Source: Mnemiopsis leidyi (lineage: Eukaryota > Ctenophora > Tentaculata > Lobata > Bolinopsidae). From it: 25,287 nucleotides of DNA. Under the pieces are notes generated by a model, which saw nothing but the letters and a program-made list of their open reading frames with translations, was not told where the DNA came from and ran no database searches. The translations under genes and the position numbers were made by a program. How positions within the stretch are numbered: position 1 is the stretch's first letter; each line of letters begins with the position of its first letter. Of this stretch, positions 1 through 12,400 are shown piece after piece. Location: the NCBI GenBank assembly GCA_000226015.1, contig JH153531.1, positions 2,848 to 28,134 on the forward strand. Direction: 5' to 3'.

Positions 1-200
1 ATCATACACCACACATACGATCACTACACCGTACACAGTACATAATACACCGTACACAGTACATCATACACCGTACACAGTACATCATACACCGTACACA
101 GTACATAATACACCGTACACAGTACATCATACACCGCACACAGTACATAATACACCGTACACAGTACATTATACAACGTACGCAGTACATCATACACCAT
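1..200. repeat. 21-bp minisatellite at the left edge
   Basis: About eight copies of CATCATACACCGTACACAGTA follow one another with few changes. The 21-bp period gives an artificial repeated peptide on the minus strand (MYCVRCI). It lies in the intron before exon A and probably extends left of the window. Confidence 0.9.
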
Positions 201-329
201 GACCAGACTCAGTACACAGTATATTACAGCGTTATTATATTATGAAAGATAGTACCTGATATACAATGATAAGTTACACCCTACAATTTGTACAGACTTG
301 TAGTTGGTACTGAATACATATAATTCCAG

Positions 330-413
330 TGTGAAAATAAGAACATGTACATAGAGGAGGTACAGCACTTACCTGAAGTCGTACAGAAGGAACTGATGAC
401 AAAACTGCAGGAG
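330..413 (+). CDS. CCDC88-like exon A (HOOK domain, first in window)
   Basis: The acceptor is ttccag at 324-329 and the donor is GAG|gtatac. The exon is phase 0 to phase 0 and encodes 28 residues beginning CENKNMYIEEV. The Cys-Glu-x-Lys start and the following amphipathic helix match the HOOK-domain helix shared by Hook and CCDC88 proteins. Earlier HOOK exons must lie to the left of the window. Confidence 0.8.
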
Positions 414-3400
414 GTATACACTATATATATACATTTGTACTTTCTAAATACACTATACATTTTGTACTTACTGTACACTATACATTTTGTACTTACTATA
501 CACTATACATTTTGTACTTACTATACACTACTATACACTATACATTTTGTAATTTCTAAAATTCTTGGATTAATTACACTAAGATTCTGGGATAACGTAC
601 ATTCTTGGGACCACTGCAAAGTTAAAATTTCAGTTAACGGAGACGAACAACGTGGTCATGTCCAGCTACATTGAACCTGAATCTCTCGATAAATCGTGAG
701 TAGCCAACTTCAAGGCATTTTAATCTTTGAGGAGTTTGGACAATGAACATGATCCACTAAGCTCTTGAAACACTCTTTCAAAAGCATCTTTAAGAAACTT
801 ATTAGCGGGAAAAGTTAGGTAAAGATGTCGACTCTGATGAGTGATCTTTATTCTCTGTTTCATATTTTTACTAGATAATATACCTAGTTGCAGCTTCCAA
901 TCATTGGTAACTAATACTATTAGATTCTCATGTGTGTGTATTTGTGTGTGTGTGATAACATATCTGTTGTATTACATGTACTCCTCCAAATGAATTGCTG
1001 ATGCATTAAGCGATGACATGTAAGAAACTAACGGTCTAGAAAGACTTTGTTTACACTGATAAGGAAGTCCCCTTTGTTCCAAGGAGAGTAATTATAAAGA
1101 AGTTGTTTTGTCCTTAATTTACAGCTCTTTACATCTTGTTAATAGGTCAATAAATGATTATTAAGTAATAAACGCGAAAGAAGTTATAATTTTAAGAATT
1201 TATTTTAGTTTTGAGCAAAACATGAGCGTGTTTATAGTCTAGTGCAAACACTTAACACTCATAATGCATAACATATAGATTAAGTCCAACACGACCAATA
1301 GTTTATCTAGACTACATACAGCACAGATTAAACTTGGATACCAAACACATGCTACATGGCTATATCATTCTAGACCCCTGCGGTTTCTACACGTGCTGAA
1401 TATCTGTTATCATCAGTTTCGGCTTCTACTCTCTGTCCGCAAACTTTGCACTCTGTAGTCTTTATTACACGTACCGCGAGACACGGTAGATGGCTTTCTT
1501 CAAGGATTATAAGTTTGGAGCTAGTGTTGCAAGAAAAATGTTAGTTATTGGTTTGGAGCAAGTGCCACTACGAAAATATCGATTTAAAAGTTGGAATGTG
1601 TGACACGGCCAGGCTGGTACACCGAAAACTCGACAAGTGTTGTGCATAATATGGGGCCAGGAAAGTAGGAAAATGTCGGGATATTTTAGGCTACTAGTGC
1701 TACATTGCTCCTGGCAAACGAGCTGGCTCTCTTGTCGGATCGTTAGTCGTTGTGGAGCCCTCTAATGGTGTTAAAACAAGTGTAGACCGCAATATCCTGC
1801 CTTAATCTGGTACACTGAGTTGTGGCATCTTGGACACGAGCCAAGGTTTAAGGTGTTGTTGTCTTGCATGTTTTAGACATAGGTATGTCGGTTTTAGGCT
1901 GCTTACTTGCTAGGTTCTAGGATTATATCTTAAAATCTTCTTAATCCGATGGGTTTCCTGAAGCACTGCAAACATCTTACAAAAGAAATGTAGCCACACA
2001 GAAGGTAGAAATCCTCACATTCAACTCTTGATACTGACTCATTAGGTGGGAAATGTCTAGTGTTTACTAGGTTACTAGGTAGATACTAGGGCCAGGATAA
2101 GTGGGATTTCTTGAGACATTAATGATCAGTATACTACATTCCAAACGGTTAACCATGAGTAAACGGTGTACTGTTTGCAGTAGTGCTCCTCTGTTGGCAC
2201 ACATCTGTACTCCTTACATTGCAAAGAAGATTGGTGTAGTATGATGATAGTAGATTGGTGTAGTGTGTTGGTATAACATGTTGAAAGTAGATTTATGTTG
2301 TATGTTGACAGTAGATTTATGTTGTATGTTGATAGTATTTACACGAGTCTGCTAGCTCTCTGTTACCTGACATGATTTTGAGTATGTGTGAATCAAAGAA
2401 TAGTTTTGTGAAATATCAATGGATATAAAATTTTTATCAATTTATTTCTTCATTCTGTAGTATTTTAAAAGTAGATCGCTATACTCTTGTCTGTTGAAAG
2501 TAGATTGACGAAATCTTGGAGTTGTCACAACTTTTCCACCACTCTTCACTTACCGAAAGTCTCCACGATGCAGTGTGGGGGGAGTTGTGAGAAGTTAGCG
2601 GAGTTAACTTCACCCATCATCTCGCCACCTGTCTGTAGCATGTGGTGTGTCACGTGGGCACCTGTCTGTAGCACGTGGTGTGTCACGTGGGCACTTGGAA
2701 CTCACACGACACTAACTACAAAAATGTGGGTAATTTTGTTAGATTTATCCTGGGTGGGTTACATGGTTACGAAATTAGCACTCCTGTTGTATGTATGTAT
2801 CAGGTCTGAAAGATAAAGGCAAATAGTTCTGACATCGGTATACGTTACCTAACACTAAAACATTTGGATCTTGAGTAGAGACTAATGACTAGAGATCCTT
2901 AAAAACCGTTTTTAGAGGTCTTATTGACGACGCATCACTTTGGACGCAGTGACTACGCACTCTTCAAGATTAGAAGTATCGCATTGAAATGAAAACAATA
3001 CTGTGACCAGAGTGTGTGTGCGTGTGTGTGTGTGTAGGACGTATGAAATGAGATGAATACTTTGAATAGATGCCAATAAAAATAGCACAAGACTCACGTA
3101 TGATAACACATGATAGGGGTGAGATGGAGGTCAGTGTTATTATGTTTGTCCTGTGTCCTGCTAGCTGTACAACACTTCTACTACAATATTCTCCCCTCTA
3201 ATTTGGCGCTGATCAAGTCGAGACACTGGTTGTGGAGCTGACTTCAGTGGTTTGTAGTTTGATACGGAAACAAAAAGTTGTGTTTGGACAGAAATCTCGG
3301 TACTAGTAGAGACTAAAATTTTATCCGCCATGGATCTTGGTTGTAAGTTTGGTTGGCTGGCAAATGGTGAATTGTAAGTATGAGTGTCATCATCAGGATT

Positions 3401-6400
3401 TATTAAACGGATGAATAGGGTTTTGTTTTTCTATCATGTGACAGCGATTGACCGGTAAGGACCTAGCTCGACATTGAAAAAGTACCGTGGAATGTTTGTG
3501 CTGACAAGTTCAATAAAAAATTCAAGAATCCTCATTCCTTTAAACCCTTCATTCTTAACTTCCAAGAACAATGTACCCTATCTATTGACTATTCCAGTTT
3601 CCACGCCTACTTTTTTATTCCTCAGAGAGGTTGACAGTCTGTGTCACGTGATGGTGACCTATCTATTGACTATTCCAGTTTCCACACCTACTTTTTCATT
3701 CCTCAGAGAGGTTGACAGTCTGTGTCACGTGATGGTGACGTCCCTACAGAACGTCGTGTTGGAACGAAACGAAATACACGAGAAGTACATCAGAGTCGCT
3801 CTGGAGAGGGACGAGTACCTCGCGCAACAGGTAAAACTGGAGAAGTCATAAATAAATCAATTATTGCTAGAATGAGTTGATAAGTTATTAATGATCAACA
3901 AATTAGCAAATGATAGGAATTATTCTACAACAATTTTTTATTTCTATTCTAAAAAAGAAACTAACTTTCCTAGTTAGTCACTATAAGTCGGTGAAATTGT
4001 AGGGGGCTCACTAAGAAAACTAGACGCTGCACCAAAATTGGCAGTTTTGCATTGTATTTTTAATTTTACTTCGGCATTCGTGTTTACCATTGATTTTTAG
4101 ATTATCACTTGGAAATGAAGGTGGAAACCTAGAATATTTAAGAATTTTTATCGGAGATCAATTAACCATCAATCATGGTCAGTGGTGTCAGGTAATTTGG
4201 CTAGAAGGTAATCGCTAGAGGGGTGCAGATAAGCAAATACCCTTGGAAGTTAGCGCGATCCTCTAGGATAAGCGGAACAAACACTACTGTATTCACGCAT
4301 ATTTATATAGTTTATAGATAGTCATTTTAAGTTCATGATGATCCGTAATAAGTTCTTTTAGTGCTTCCAATAAAATCAAATATTTCCTGATATGAATATA
4401 TGAAAATACGACTAGTTATCTTTTTTACTGCTTAGCTGCAATTTGGTAACTAACATAAAATATATAACAATTAAAGAACAACAAATTGTTGGAAAAAACA
4501 TCCCTGTGGCCTGTCCCCTAACCTTTCTCAAAACAAAAGTCACTTATTGAGCAAACTTGTCCAATGAGCTCTATCTTGAGCAATTAACGTCAAATATTTT
4601 AGATGTTAACGTTAAATATTTTAGATCCTTTACCGACTACGAGCCACTCGCGCTGACAATGGCTCGGCATTGCAGCGTTTATACAAACTAACGTTTGATA
4701 AGACATCTAGATGAAAATCTGAGAAATTGTTAAAGTTCGTTTTATCATTCGCCGTTTGGCTCATCAATGATGTTAAATATTTATTGCACACTTTTGTGAT
4801 ATGCATGGAAAATTGTAGAAATCACACTTTGGAATAAATCTTTCATAAAATGCCTAAACCGTTTGGATAGAACGCAAAGTGGATCGTTTATAATGAAGTT
4901 TTTAAAGTGCATGCTATAACTGTTAGAAGCTTATGGGGAGTGGCTTTACAGTAGCTGATTAAACAAGCGGCTTAATTGTATGTAACCGTGTGTAACTGAT
5001 TCGATATCATAGTGAAAAATAAAATTGATATTTTTAATGCTAGCGTGACTGATTCCTTGCTGAAGCCATAAATATTTTCTGTGCTAACTTATCCCATGAG
5101 CTTTGTCACATGACTACAAAATACCCTCCGATTTTCCGGTTCATCTTAGCACTCCTTGGTATTTTACCTCAAAATACCTAAAATTCTCTGCCGCCGTTCA
5201 ACGCAGGTTAGTCCTCCAATTAAAATCTCGGAGTAGACGTAAATAGATCCTTGGTGGTATGAAATATTTATTGCTCAATGTTGCCCGTAATATTTTCCTC
5301 GAAACGACTCAACAAGCTATCCAATTTCTGCGACAGTTTGAAGGGGCATATTGCTTGAACAAATATATTCCATACAAGTTTCAATTAATCATTCCGTAAT
5401 ATCCAAAAAATAACTGAGAAGTGTAAAAATCGTACGATGCGATGGTGTGCGGAATGTGCGTTATCTCAGCTCATAGTATTGCCATGTTACTCTATGTGTG
5501 GCTGGTTTTGTTAAGTAGCTATCAGAAAAAGGCGACGCTCTTTTCCTTTTAATTGCTTGACAGGACAGGTCGGTACACAGTTCTTACCACCACTCCTATT
5601 AGTATGACATGGAGAGTGACATGGTGAATACTCAACCAACTGCTACATGATACAGGATGACATCCTCTAGTTTCATACAGTAGACTTAATATAAAATACA
5701 ATGAACTTGATATCAAATACAGTAAACTTGATATAAAATACAATAAACTTGATACAAAATCATCATATAACTTTATATAAAATACAGTTACAAACTTGAT
5801 ATAAAATACAGTAAACTTGATATAAAATGCGGTAGAGCTGTAGGATATCTATAAGTTGAGCTGTAGGATATCTATAAGTTGACGGTTATTCCTGATACGG
5901 TAAATATCGTTTGAAATTTGTTGTTTACACGCTCTACAACCACTCAGCCACCCACGAAGTCCTCTGTACAATGTACTGGCAACCGCTATACGTCACCATT
6001 AGAACACAAGGATATGTTTTTAAATTGTCCCAATCGCTTAGCATAGTTTCCAATAATGTATCCATTGAAAATTTGTATACTTGATCGACCATCGTTCACA
6101 TGAGATAGATAAAGTACAAAAGAGCGAGGGTAGATGTACATTGTACATGGATGTACAATGTACATTGTCGTATGAACACGAATCTCACTCTTTAATGGCA
6201 CTAATCAGTTAATGCTCCTGACTTATGTGTTGCCGAGTGTGTAGTGTGTATTGCCTAGTGTGATGCTCCACGCTTTTAGCTGAAGTTTTACCACAATATA
6301 ACGGTGCTCAGCCAGACAGCCACTTGAGTGTACAGCGTACGTGACACAGTTTCATATGTGTACAAGCTGATGTTTGGAAAATTCAACACACAAATGATAT

Positions 6401-9400
6401 TAATGTCTGCTTGGACTTTAAAATTTGTCCGATGGAATTAGTCTTAACTTCATCAGGTTTAAAATATCTGTCGTTTGACGTCTTTAACCAGTCATCACAC
6501 ACATTGCGATTACACAATCTGATTCTTGTACGTAGATGTGTCATGCACGAAATCACTCGATGTAGAAATGTACAGAATCACGCCATATCACACATGGTAA
6601 TGGACCAAATCACACATGGTATTGGACCATATCACACATGGTAATGGACCATATCACACATGGTAATATGTAGAATAATAACCTGGTATAAAAGCTTTAC
6701 AGCCTGTTCCAGGTTGCCATACTTCTTATACACGATAGAGAATGTATTTTCCTGACCAGCAGCTTTCTGCCAATTGATTACAGAGAATGCATTTTCCTGC
6801 TAATTGATCCAGGTTGCTACTTGCCAATACAATGTACATTCTCTTCATGACAGGCTGAGTTACTGGACCAAGGAAATGGAATCTCAATTTTGTATTGTCT
6901 GAACTTGTAGGGTATTTTAAATGTACGATAAATTCTGTTGTCATGGTTACCGAGTTACAGCATAGCTGTTGTGTACGGTTCATTATTACGACTCATCTGT
7001 TGGTTGATAGCACAGAGATGGATATGTATAAACCCGGCCCAGTAAAACAGACATTCCTAACATATCAAACTGTCTTATCAGATAGCTTCCAACGGTTGAG
7101 CTCATATTTGTCTTGATTTAAGGACGTTTGGTTGTGCTGAACTGCCTTTATAGTATATATCATATGATATTATAGTTAGATATGGTGTCTGTTATACGGG
7201 CAGTTTGCTACATATAAATGAATGGTTCATTTAGATGAACACTTGAAACAGATCATTTTTCGGCTTCGTCGCCCGAGAAAGGAACCTTGCGTCCTGGCAC
7301 AGTTTTAAAGAATTAAAACTCTCATTTAAAATGCAGTAGATGTCGTGGTAAATCTGAAAAGATGAAAAAAACGAGAATATCATCACCTGCTCACTTACCT
7401 ATCCAACATTCTTTGTACAGTGAAATTCCCCGACATCTCCTAATATCCTTTCCAATTACCTAACAAGTCTCAATTAGCCCAACTACCGCAGAACAACAGA
7501 AGCGGGAGGCGCAGTACAATAAGTATGAGCGAGTCGTTCAGTGACTCACGTGACGGCTCTCGACCCAACACGCCAGCCTACAACACCGAGATAGCTGAAC
7601 TCCGAGCTAAACTCCTGAAATACGAGGACGAAATGTGAGCGATTTTTCTAGATTTCACCAAATTGGGAGCTGTCTTTCGGTCAGACTTTATTCCCTTGTC
7701 AATACTTCGTTCACGTTAAGTCTTCATATATTAAATTTCCTTCTTTCAAATTTAAAGAAAATGCCAACAATCAGTTTCTAAGGTAACATTAGCAGATTAT
7801 TTTTATTGACTTTTCTTTTCCTTAAATTTATGATCTGATTCCACAGTAATTATACCAAATACACGCAAGGCTATTACGTGGCGACCAATTTCGACCACAT
7901 TCATCGCACTCTTACTTAAACTAGTCAGACCAAGCAGCTTACCGAAACTCAGGTGTTTTAATAATTCAAAATATGGCGGGCGTTCTCCAGCAAAATACCT
8001 TAATAACAATTTTAATAATAGACGGAATCAACAGTTCTGTTGTTTGAACTTGGTTTCTAATTTTAGTTTCTGGTCAAATAAAACACAACCAGGTAAAATT
8101 TCAAGTTGGAAAATAATTTCAAATAATTTCAAATAATTTCAAGGTCGAACACTGTAGCACATATCTAGTTTTGCCTGATTTTCAACGAAATTTCCCTGCA
8201 TATATCTTGATTGTTACCAAAGAGATGTAGCTCCTATGTTATGCGATTTCCCACAGTCAATACAACAGCTCACATCTTAACTGTCAACTTACAGAATGTT
8301 ATGCAAATTTGACATAAAATCGTTACAAAACGACGAAACGTGTCAGACCGTGTACTGTTAATCACAACTCTTAAATTCAAATGTTATGTCCTTATTTTGC
8401 AGTAACTGGTGCTCTAGCGTTTACTAGCTGCTGTGTGTGTCTAGTGTTGTTATGAAGAGTGGACATTTCTAATTATAGATTTTCAGTTTTTTAAAGTTTG
8501 GAACAAGAGGGATTATGGGAGTCGGGGTCAAATTGTCGATAACTGAATTCTTTGTCAGCAATTCTAAGCTTTCTAGAAAGATCAGCAGCATGAATATTAG
8601 TTCTAGGCATTGGAGAAAATGTGAAGAATATAGCAAAACGTGATCTCGGTTAACTGCTAATTTTTAAAGTCAGTGAACATTTTATCCATTATCTACAGTT
8701 GATCTGTCAAAAAACGACCGCAAACAAAAACTGCACTCCTTTAATATTTAAGATTTAAAGATTTTTCTCAGTCCTGTAAAGAAAATGAGCAAAAATATCT
8801 CCCATAGACGCATATAGTTCCTGGCATGACTCGCACTGATATAACTAGGAATATCATTAGCAAGACTTTGATCACGAGGGATTATCAATTAGAAGCAAAG
8901 TTATCATAAGCTCAACGGTCCTGTGATCATCAGCTCAAAGTCCTTCTGATCATCAGCTCAAAGTCCTTGTGATCATCAGCTCAAAGTCCTTGTGATCATC
9001 AGCTCAAAGTCCTTGTGATCATCAGCTCAAAGTCCTTCTGGTCAACAGCTCTAAATCCTTGTGATCACCAGCTTAAGCTTTAAAGTCCTGTTGATCATCA
9101 GCTTAATGTCCTCTTGATTATCAGCTCGAAGTAGTTCTGATTACCAAGTTGTCCGGAATATCACACTCCTGAGTCATGGCTGACTTCCCGTTCTCTCTTT
9201 TCGCATGTGTAGCTCTGTAACATGATAATTATTCAGCAACATATCTGTTCTGCATGAACCTAACTTTCTTTTCTAGTAATTAGCTGTTGAATTAAAAGTG
9301 ACAATATTAGTAAATAAAGCTGGGAGGGTATAAACTTATGAGGTGTAAAAAATAAAATACCATTATAACATAATTATTGTTAAGTTGCTTCTTGTGAAAT

Positions 9401-12400
9401 TGAAGATCAGTGTGGGCATATTCAAATTGTATTGGTTTTATTTAAAATTCATTGTTCATGATAAAAGAAATAAACTCATTTAGCTTTTGTGAATAACATG
9501 ATAAACAGTATAATTCCAAATATGCTATTTTAAAACTTTTAAAGCAAATTAATACTCGCAAGAGGGGCCATTTAACAACTTCAATCAGTCTAATAAGAGG
9601 GCAAAATCGCAATCTCTTGTAATATATAATTACAAGGTACATTCACAAACCGCTTGAAATTGTTAAAAACGCTAATCTTAAAAACGCTAATGCTAACAGT
9701 TTCTGTAACAGTTTGTAATAATTCAACCGACTAGTGCGAGATAAGTTTCTTGAGGCCCGGCTTTGCAAATTTTAGAGAAGTACGTCTATCCAGGAATAAT
9801 AATAATAATAAATGTAATTTTAACACCGCAATTAAGCAAAAGCTTATACCCAGCAGTGCGATAAAAACTAGAAGAACATCAAAAACATAAGGAGAAACTA
9901 AATTATTGAAGATCACACTGCACAAAACTGCTCATTACCTTCTAAGATTTTTAAAATACTAGAAAAGAAAGTGACAAATGATTAACTTCGATACAATTTT
10001 TGAGTTTCACTATCTGAGAGAGTAAAGAGATACGTTTTTAACGATGTTTTAAAAGATGCTAAACTCAAACTGGTAGTAATGTGTAATGGCAGATTGTTAT
10101 AAAGCCTAGGGCCTATCACACTAAAACTTCTATCTCCATATCTGGAAGAAGCAGAGGGAACTATCAATTTTAAAGTATGACCATGGTGACAAAATCTGAA
10201 AAGGAATAAGATCACGCTAGAAATATTTTTTATCCCACAAGTAGCTTATCGGAGATCTTTTCAGCTAAGCTCCAACCTCGAATCGTCTGAATGTCATAGT
10301 TAAACCGTTTAAGTTAAGTCAGCATGAGTCTCTTTTCACAAAAACTGTCTCTCATTTTCCTGCAATCCAAGTTTTCGCTCAGTAAGCTGGAGTATCCTGT
10401 CTCCTCACAAAAACCTTATCCTCTTTTTCCTGTATTTCCTGCAACTCTTTCACTTCCAGTTGTTTCCCATTTCGTCTCGCCTTCTTCATCATGACCAAGT
10501 GCTTGTGGTTGTCCAGGGGTAACCCAGGGTAGAAGATCCGGTAGTACCTCTCTCGGAGAAACTTCCGGAAACTTTTCAAAGTGAGGCTGTAAATAAAGAA
10601 GTTGGCCATGATGTTGATGTACTGGATGGCCACGACAATCCTCCGTACAGTGTAGCTGTACTTGATCGCCCCCACGTGGTTGGTTGCCAGGACAACCGTC
10701 ATGGGCAGGGTGGAGATGAAAAAGACGACGACAGTCATCAGAACTGTCGTCACTCCCTCCCACCTCAACATGTCTCCTCGTTCTGCTGCCACCCTCTTGG
10801 CGACAATGAGGAGGAGAACGGAGGTGACCACCAGTGTCGGGTATGTCAGACCCATCAACACTCCTCCCGACACGAAGTTGTACCGGACAAACCAGGCGGG
10901 GTGGTGGACCGAGGGGAACTGGTAGTCACAGTCGTACTTCTCGTACGTAAAGTGGATCGACTGTTTGATCTGCTTACTCATGTTGACTGTCAGTGTTGGG
11001 ACGGACGAAATCACTGATATTATCAGGGGGATGACACAAAGGGTGTGACCAAGTCGGGGAGCCCAAGTTCCCGCCTTTAGAGGGTACTTGACGATCACCA
11101 ACTTGAGAGTGGTGAGTATGGCCGTCAGGAACATGGTCATTGTGTTGCCCAGGTATTTCACGTTCTCCTCAATGTGACAGAAGGCCTCACCAAACACCCA
11201 TGCGTCAACAATGACGGCTACACCACTGGGGAAGACTCGGAGGACACAGAGAATCAGATCGTATACAGCCATGTGCTGGATGACAGCTACTATGGCTTTG
11301 TGCTGCTTTATTGCTTTGTATTTGATAGTCCCAATGAGTATGATAGTGTCTCCAATGAGTGAGGTAACAACTACCGTCATCAGCCATAGAGCGAGGGGGT
11401 ATCGTTCTTGGTTGTCTTTGATTCCAAAAAGGGTTTTGTTGTCCGTTCTCATTTTCCTTGCGAACAAGATCTGCTCAGAAAATAGATAAATTGGTCAGTG
11501 TCAGATTTTTCCCGTAAAGATTGTATGATATTTTGAGAGAGTAGGTGCGATGATGCTGGCATCATTACCTATTATTTCTTAATCTATTTATAAACCTTAT
11601 TAATTAAACGATTCTCTTTTCACTTTCCCAGTATAAAATGTTACAGATGCTACGTATTTTAGCAGTCAATATCAAAAAAGTCCTTCTTAAGTGTTAACAT
11701 TTTTGCAGCTGGTTAACCTAAGAACCTTATGATAATAAAGAAGTTTGACTGTCCAGTTTCCACGGCATTTAAAAAAATTTGAGATATGGATTGAACAACG
11801 TGGTGAATCCTAAAACGGGAATCGGGATGATTCATAACGACAAATGCGGTAGAAGAAAGCCATGAATGTTTTTAAAGGTTTCGACTCAAACCGAAGTCTA
11901 AAATTCCGGTAACATTTGAACAAATCTGTAAATCTTGAGTTGTTGGCCGAAATTTATAGCTGTTTTGATTGAGGTCACTCATTGTTTTTTTCAAACAATT
12001 ATTTAGCCGTTAAAATACAAGATCAGCTGATTCAATCACGTGTTCTTTTTTCAATGTCCATTAGTATCCATCTAAATTTTATACCAACTATATCAAAGTG
12101 AAACAAAAAAGGCTAGACATCTTAGATCCACAATTCTTACTGCCAAGATTAATGGTATTAGTATCCATCTAAATTTTATACCCACTATATCAAAGTGAAA
12201 CAAAAAAGGCTAGACATCTTAGATCAACAATTATTCCCACCAAGATTTATGGAAATGTAGTGCTATTATTTTGAGGGAAACGTAAGTAAGATTAAGTGTG
12301 ACCTTTTAGTGATTGTATGTGTGTTTTAACAATTAGTGAGCGACATTTATTTTCACTTGGATTGCAACAATTAAATATATCCAGTATTATTAAAGTTGGA

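Larger units (their letters stand above)
696..3706 (+). other. Intron 2 of the CCDC88-like gene
   Basis: No exon or element is recognised here. The interval holds a 24-bp repeat around 2229-2337, a 33-bp duplication with CACGTG-type sites at 2626-2691, a GT microsatellite at 3011-3034 and the first copy of the 81-bp duplication. Small frames such as the one at 2487-2816 are built on these repeats. Confidence 0.7.
3831..7491 (+). other. Intron 3 of the CCDC88-like gene
   Basis: No coding exon or recognisable element was found. It is AT-rich and holds a 21-bp repeat (5700-5830), a 23-bp duplication (5835-5880), a perfect palindrome (6134-6165), a 22-bp repeat (6587-6666) and a 45-bp offset duplication around agagaatg (6737 and 6782). 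Confidence 0.7.
7635..9981 (+). other. Left part of intron 4
   Basis: No gene is recognised here. It holds a 10-bp triplet repeat (8111-8142), the 23-bp minisatellite and an (AAT)n tract (9794-9811). The minus-strand frames at 9442-9642 and 9731-9925 are short, hydrophobic and AT-driven, with no family resemblance. Confidence 0.65.

Noticed and set aside
2-193. Minus-strand repeated MYCVRCI peptide
   Set aside because: It is a product of the 21-bp minisatellite, with no start or splice context.
3474-3706. Upstream part of the 125-codon frame as coding sequence
   Set aside because: Only 3707-3830 fits the family and the phase. The rest is intron plus the duplicated acceptor.
6895-7116. Small plus-strand frame and its antisense partner at 6726-6983
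   Set aside because: They show no family pattern, splice fit or repeat of known elements, and are chance frames in intron 3.
8901-9132. CRISPR-like array
   Set aside because: Units are head-to-tail without unique spacers, and the context is an animal intron.
10416-11489. Other frames overlapping the GPCR (both strands)
   Set aside because: They are shadows of the receptor frame, without membrane pattern or family similarity.
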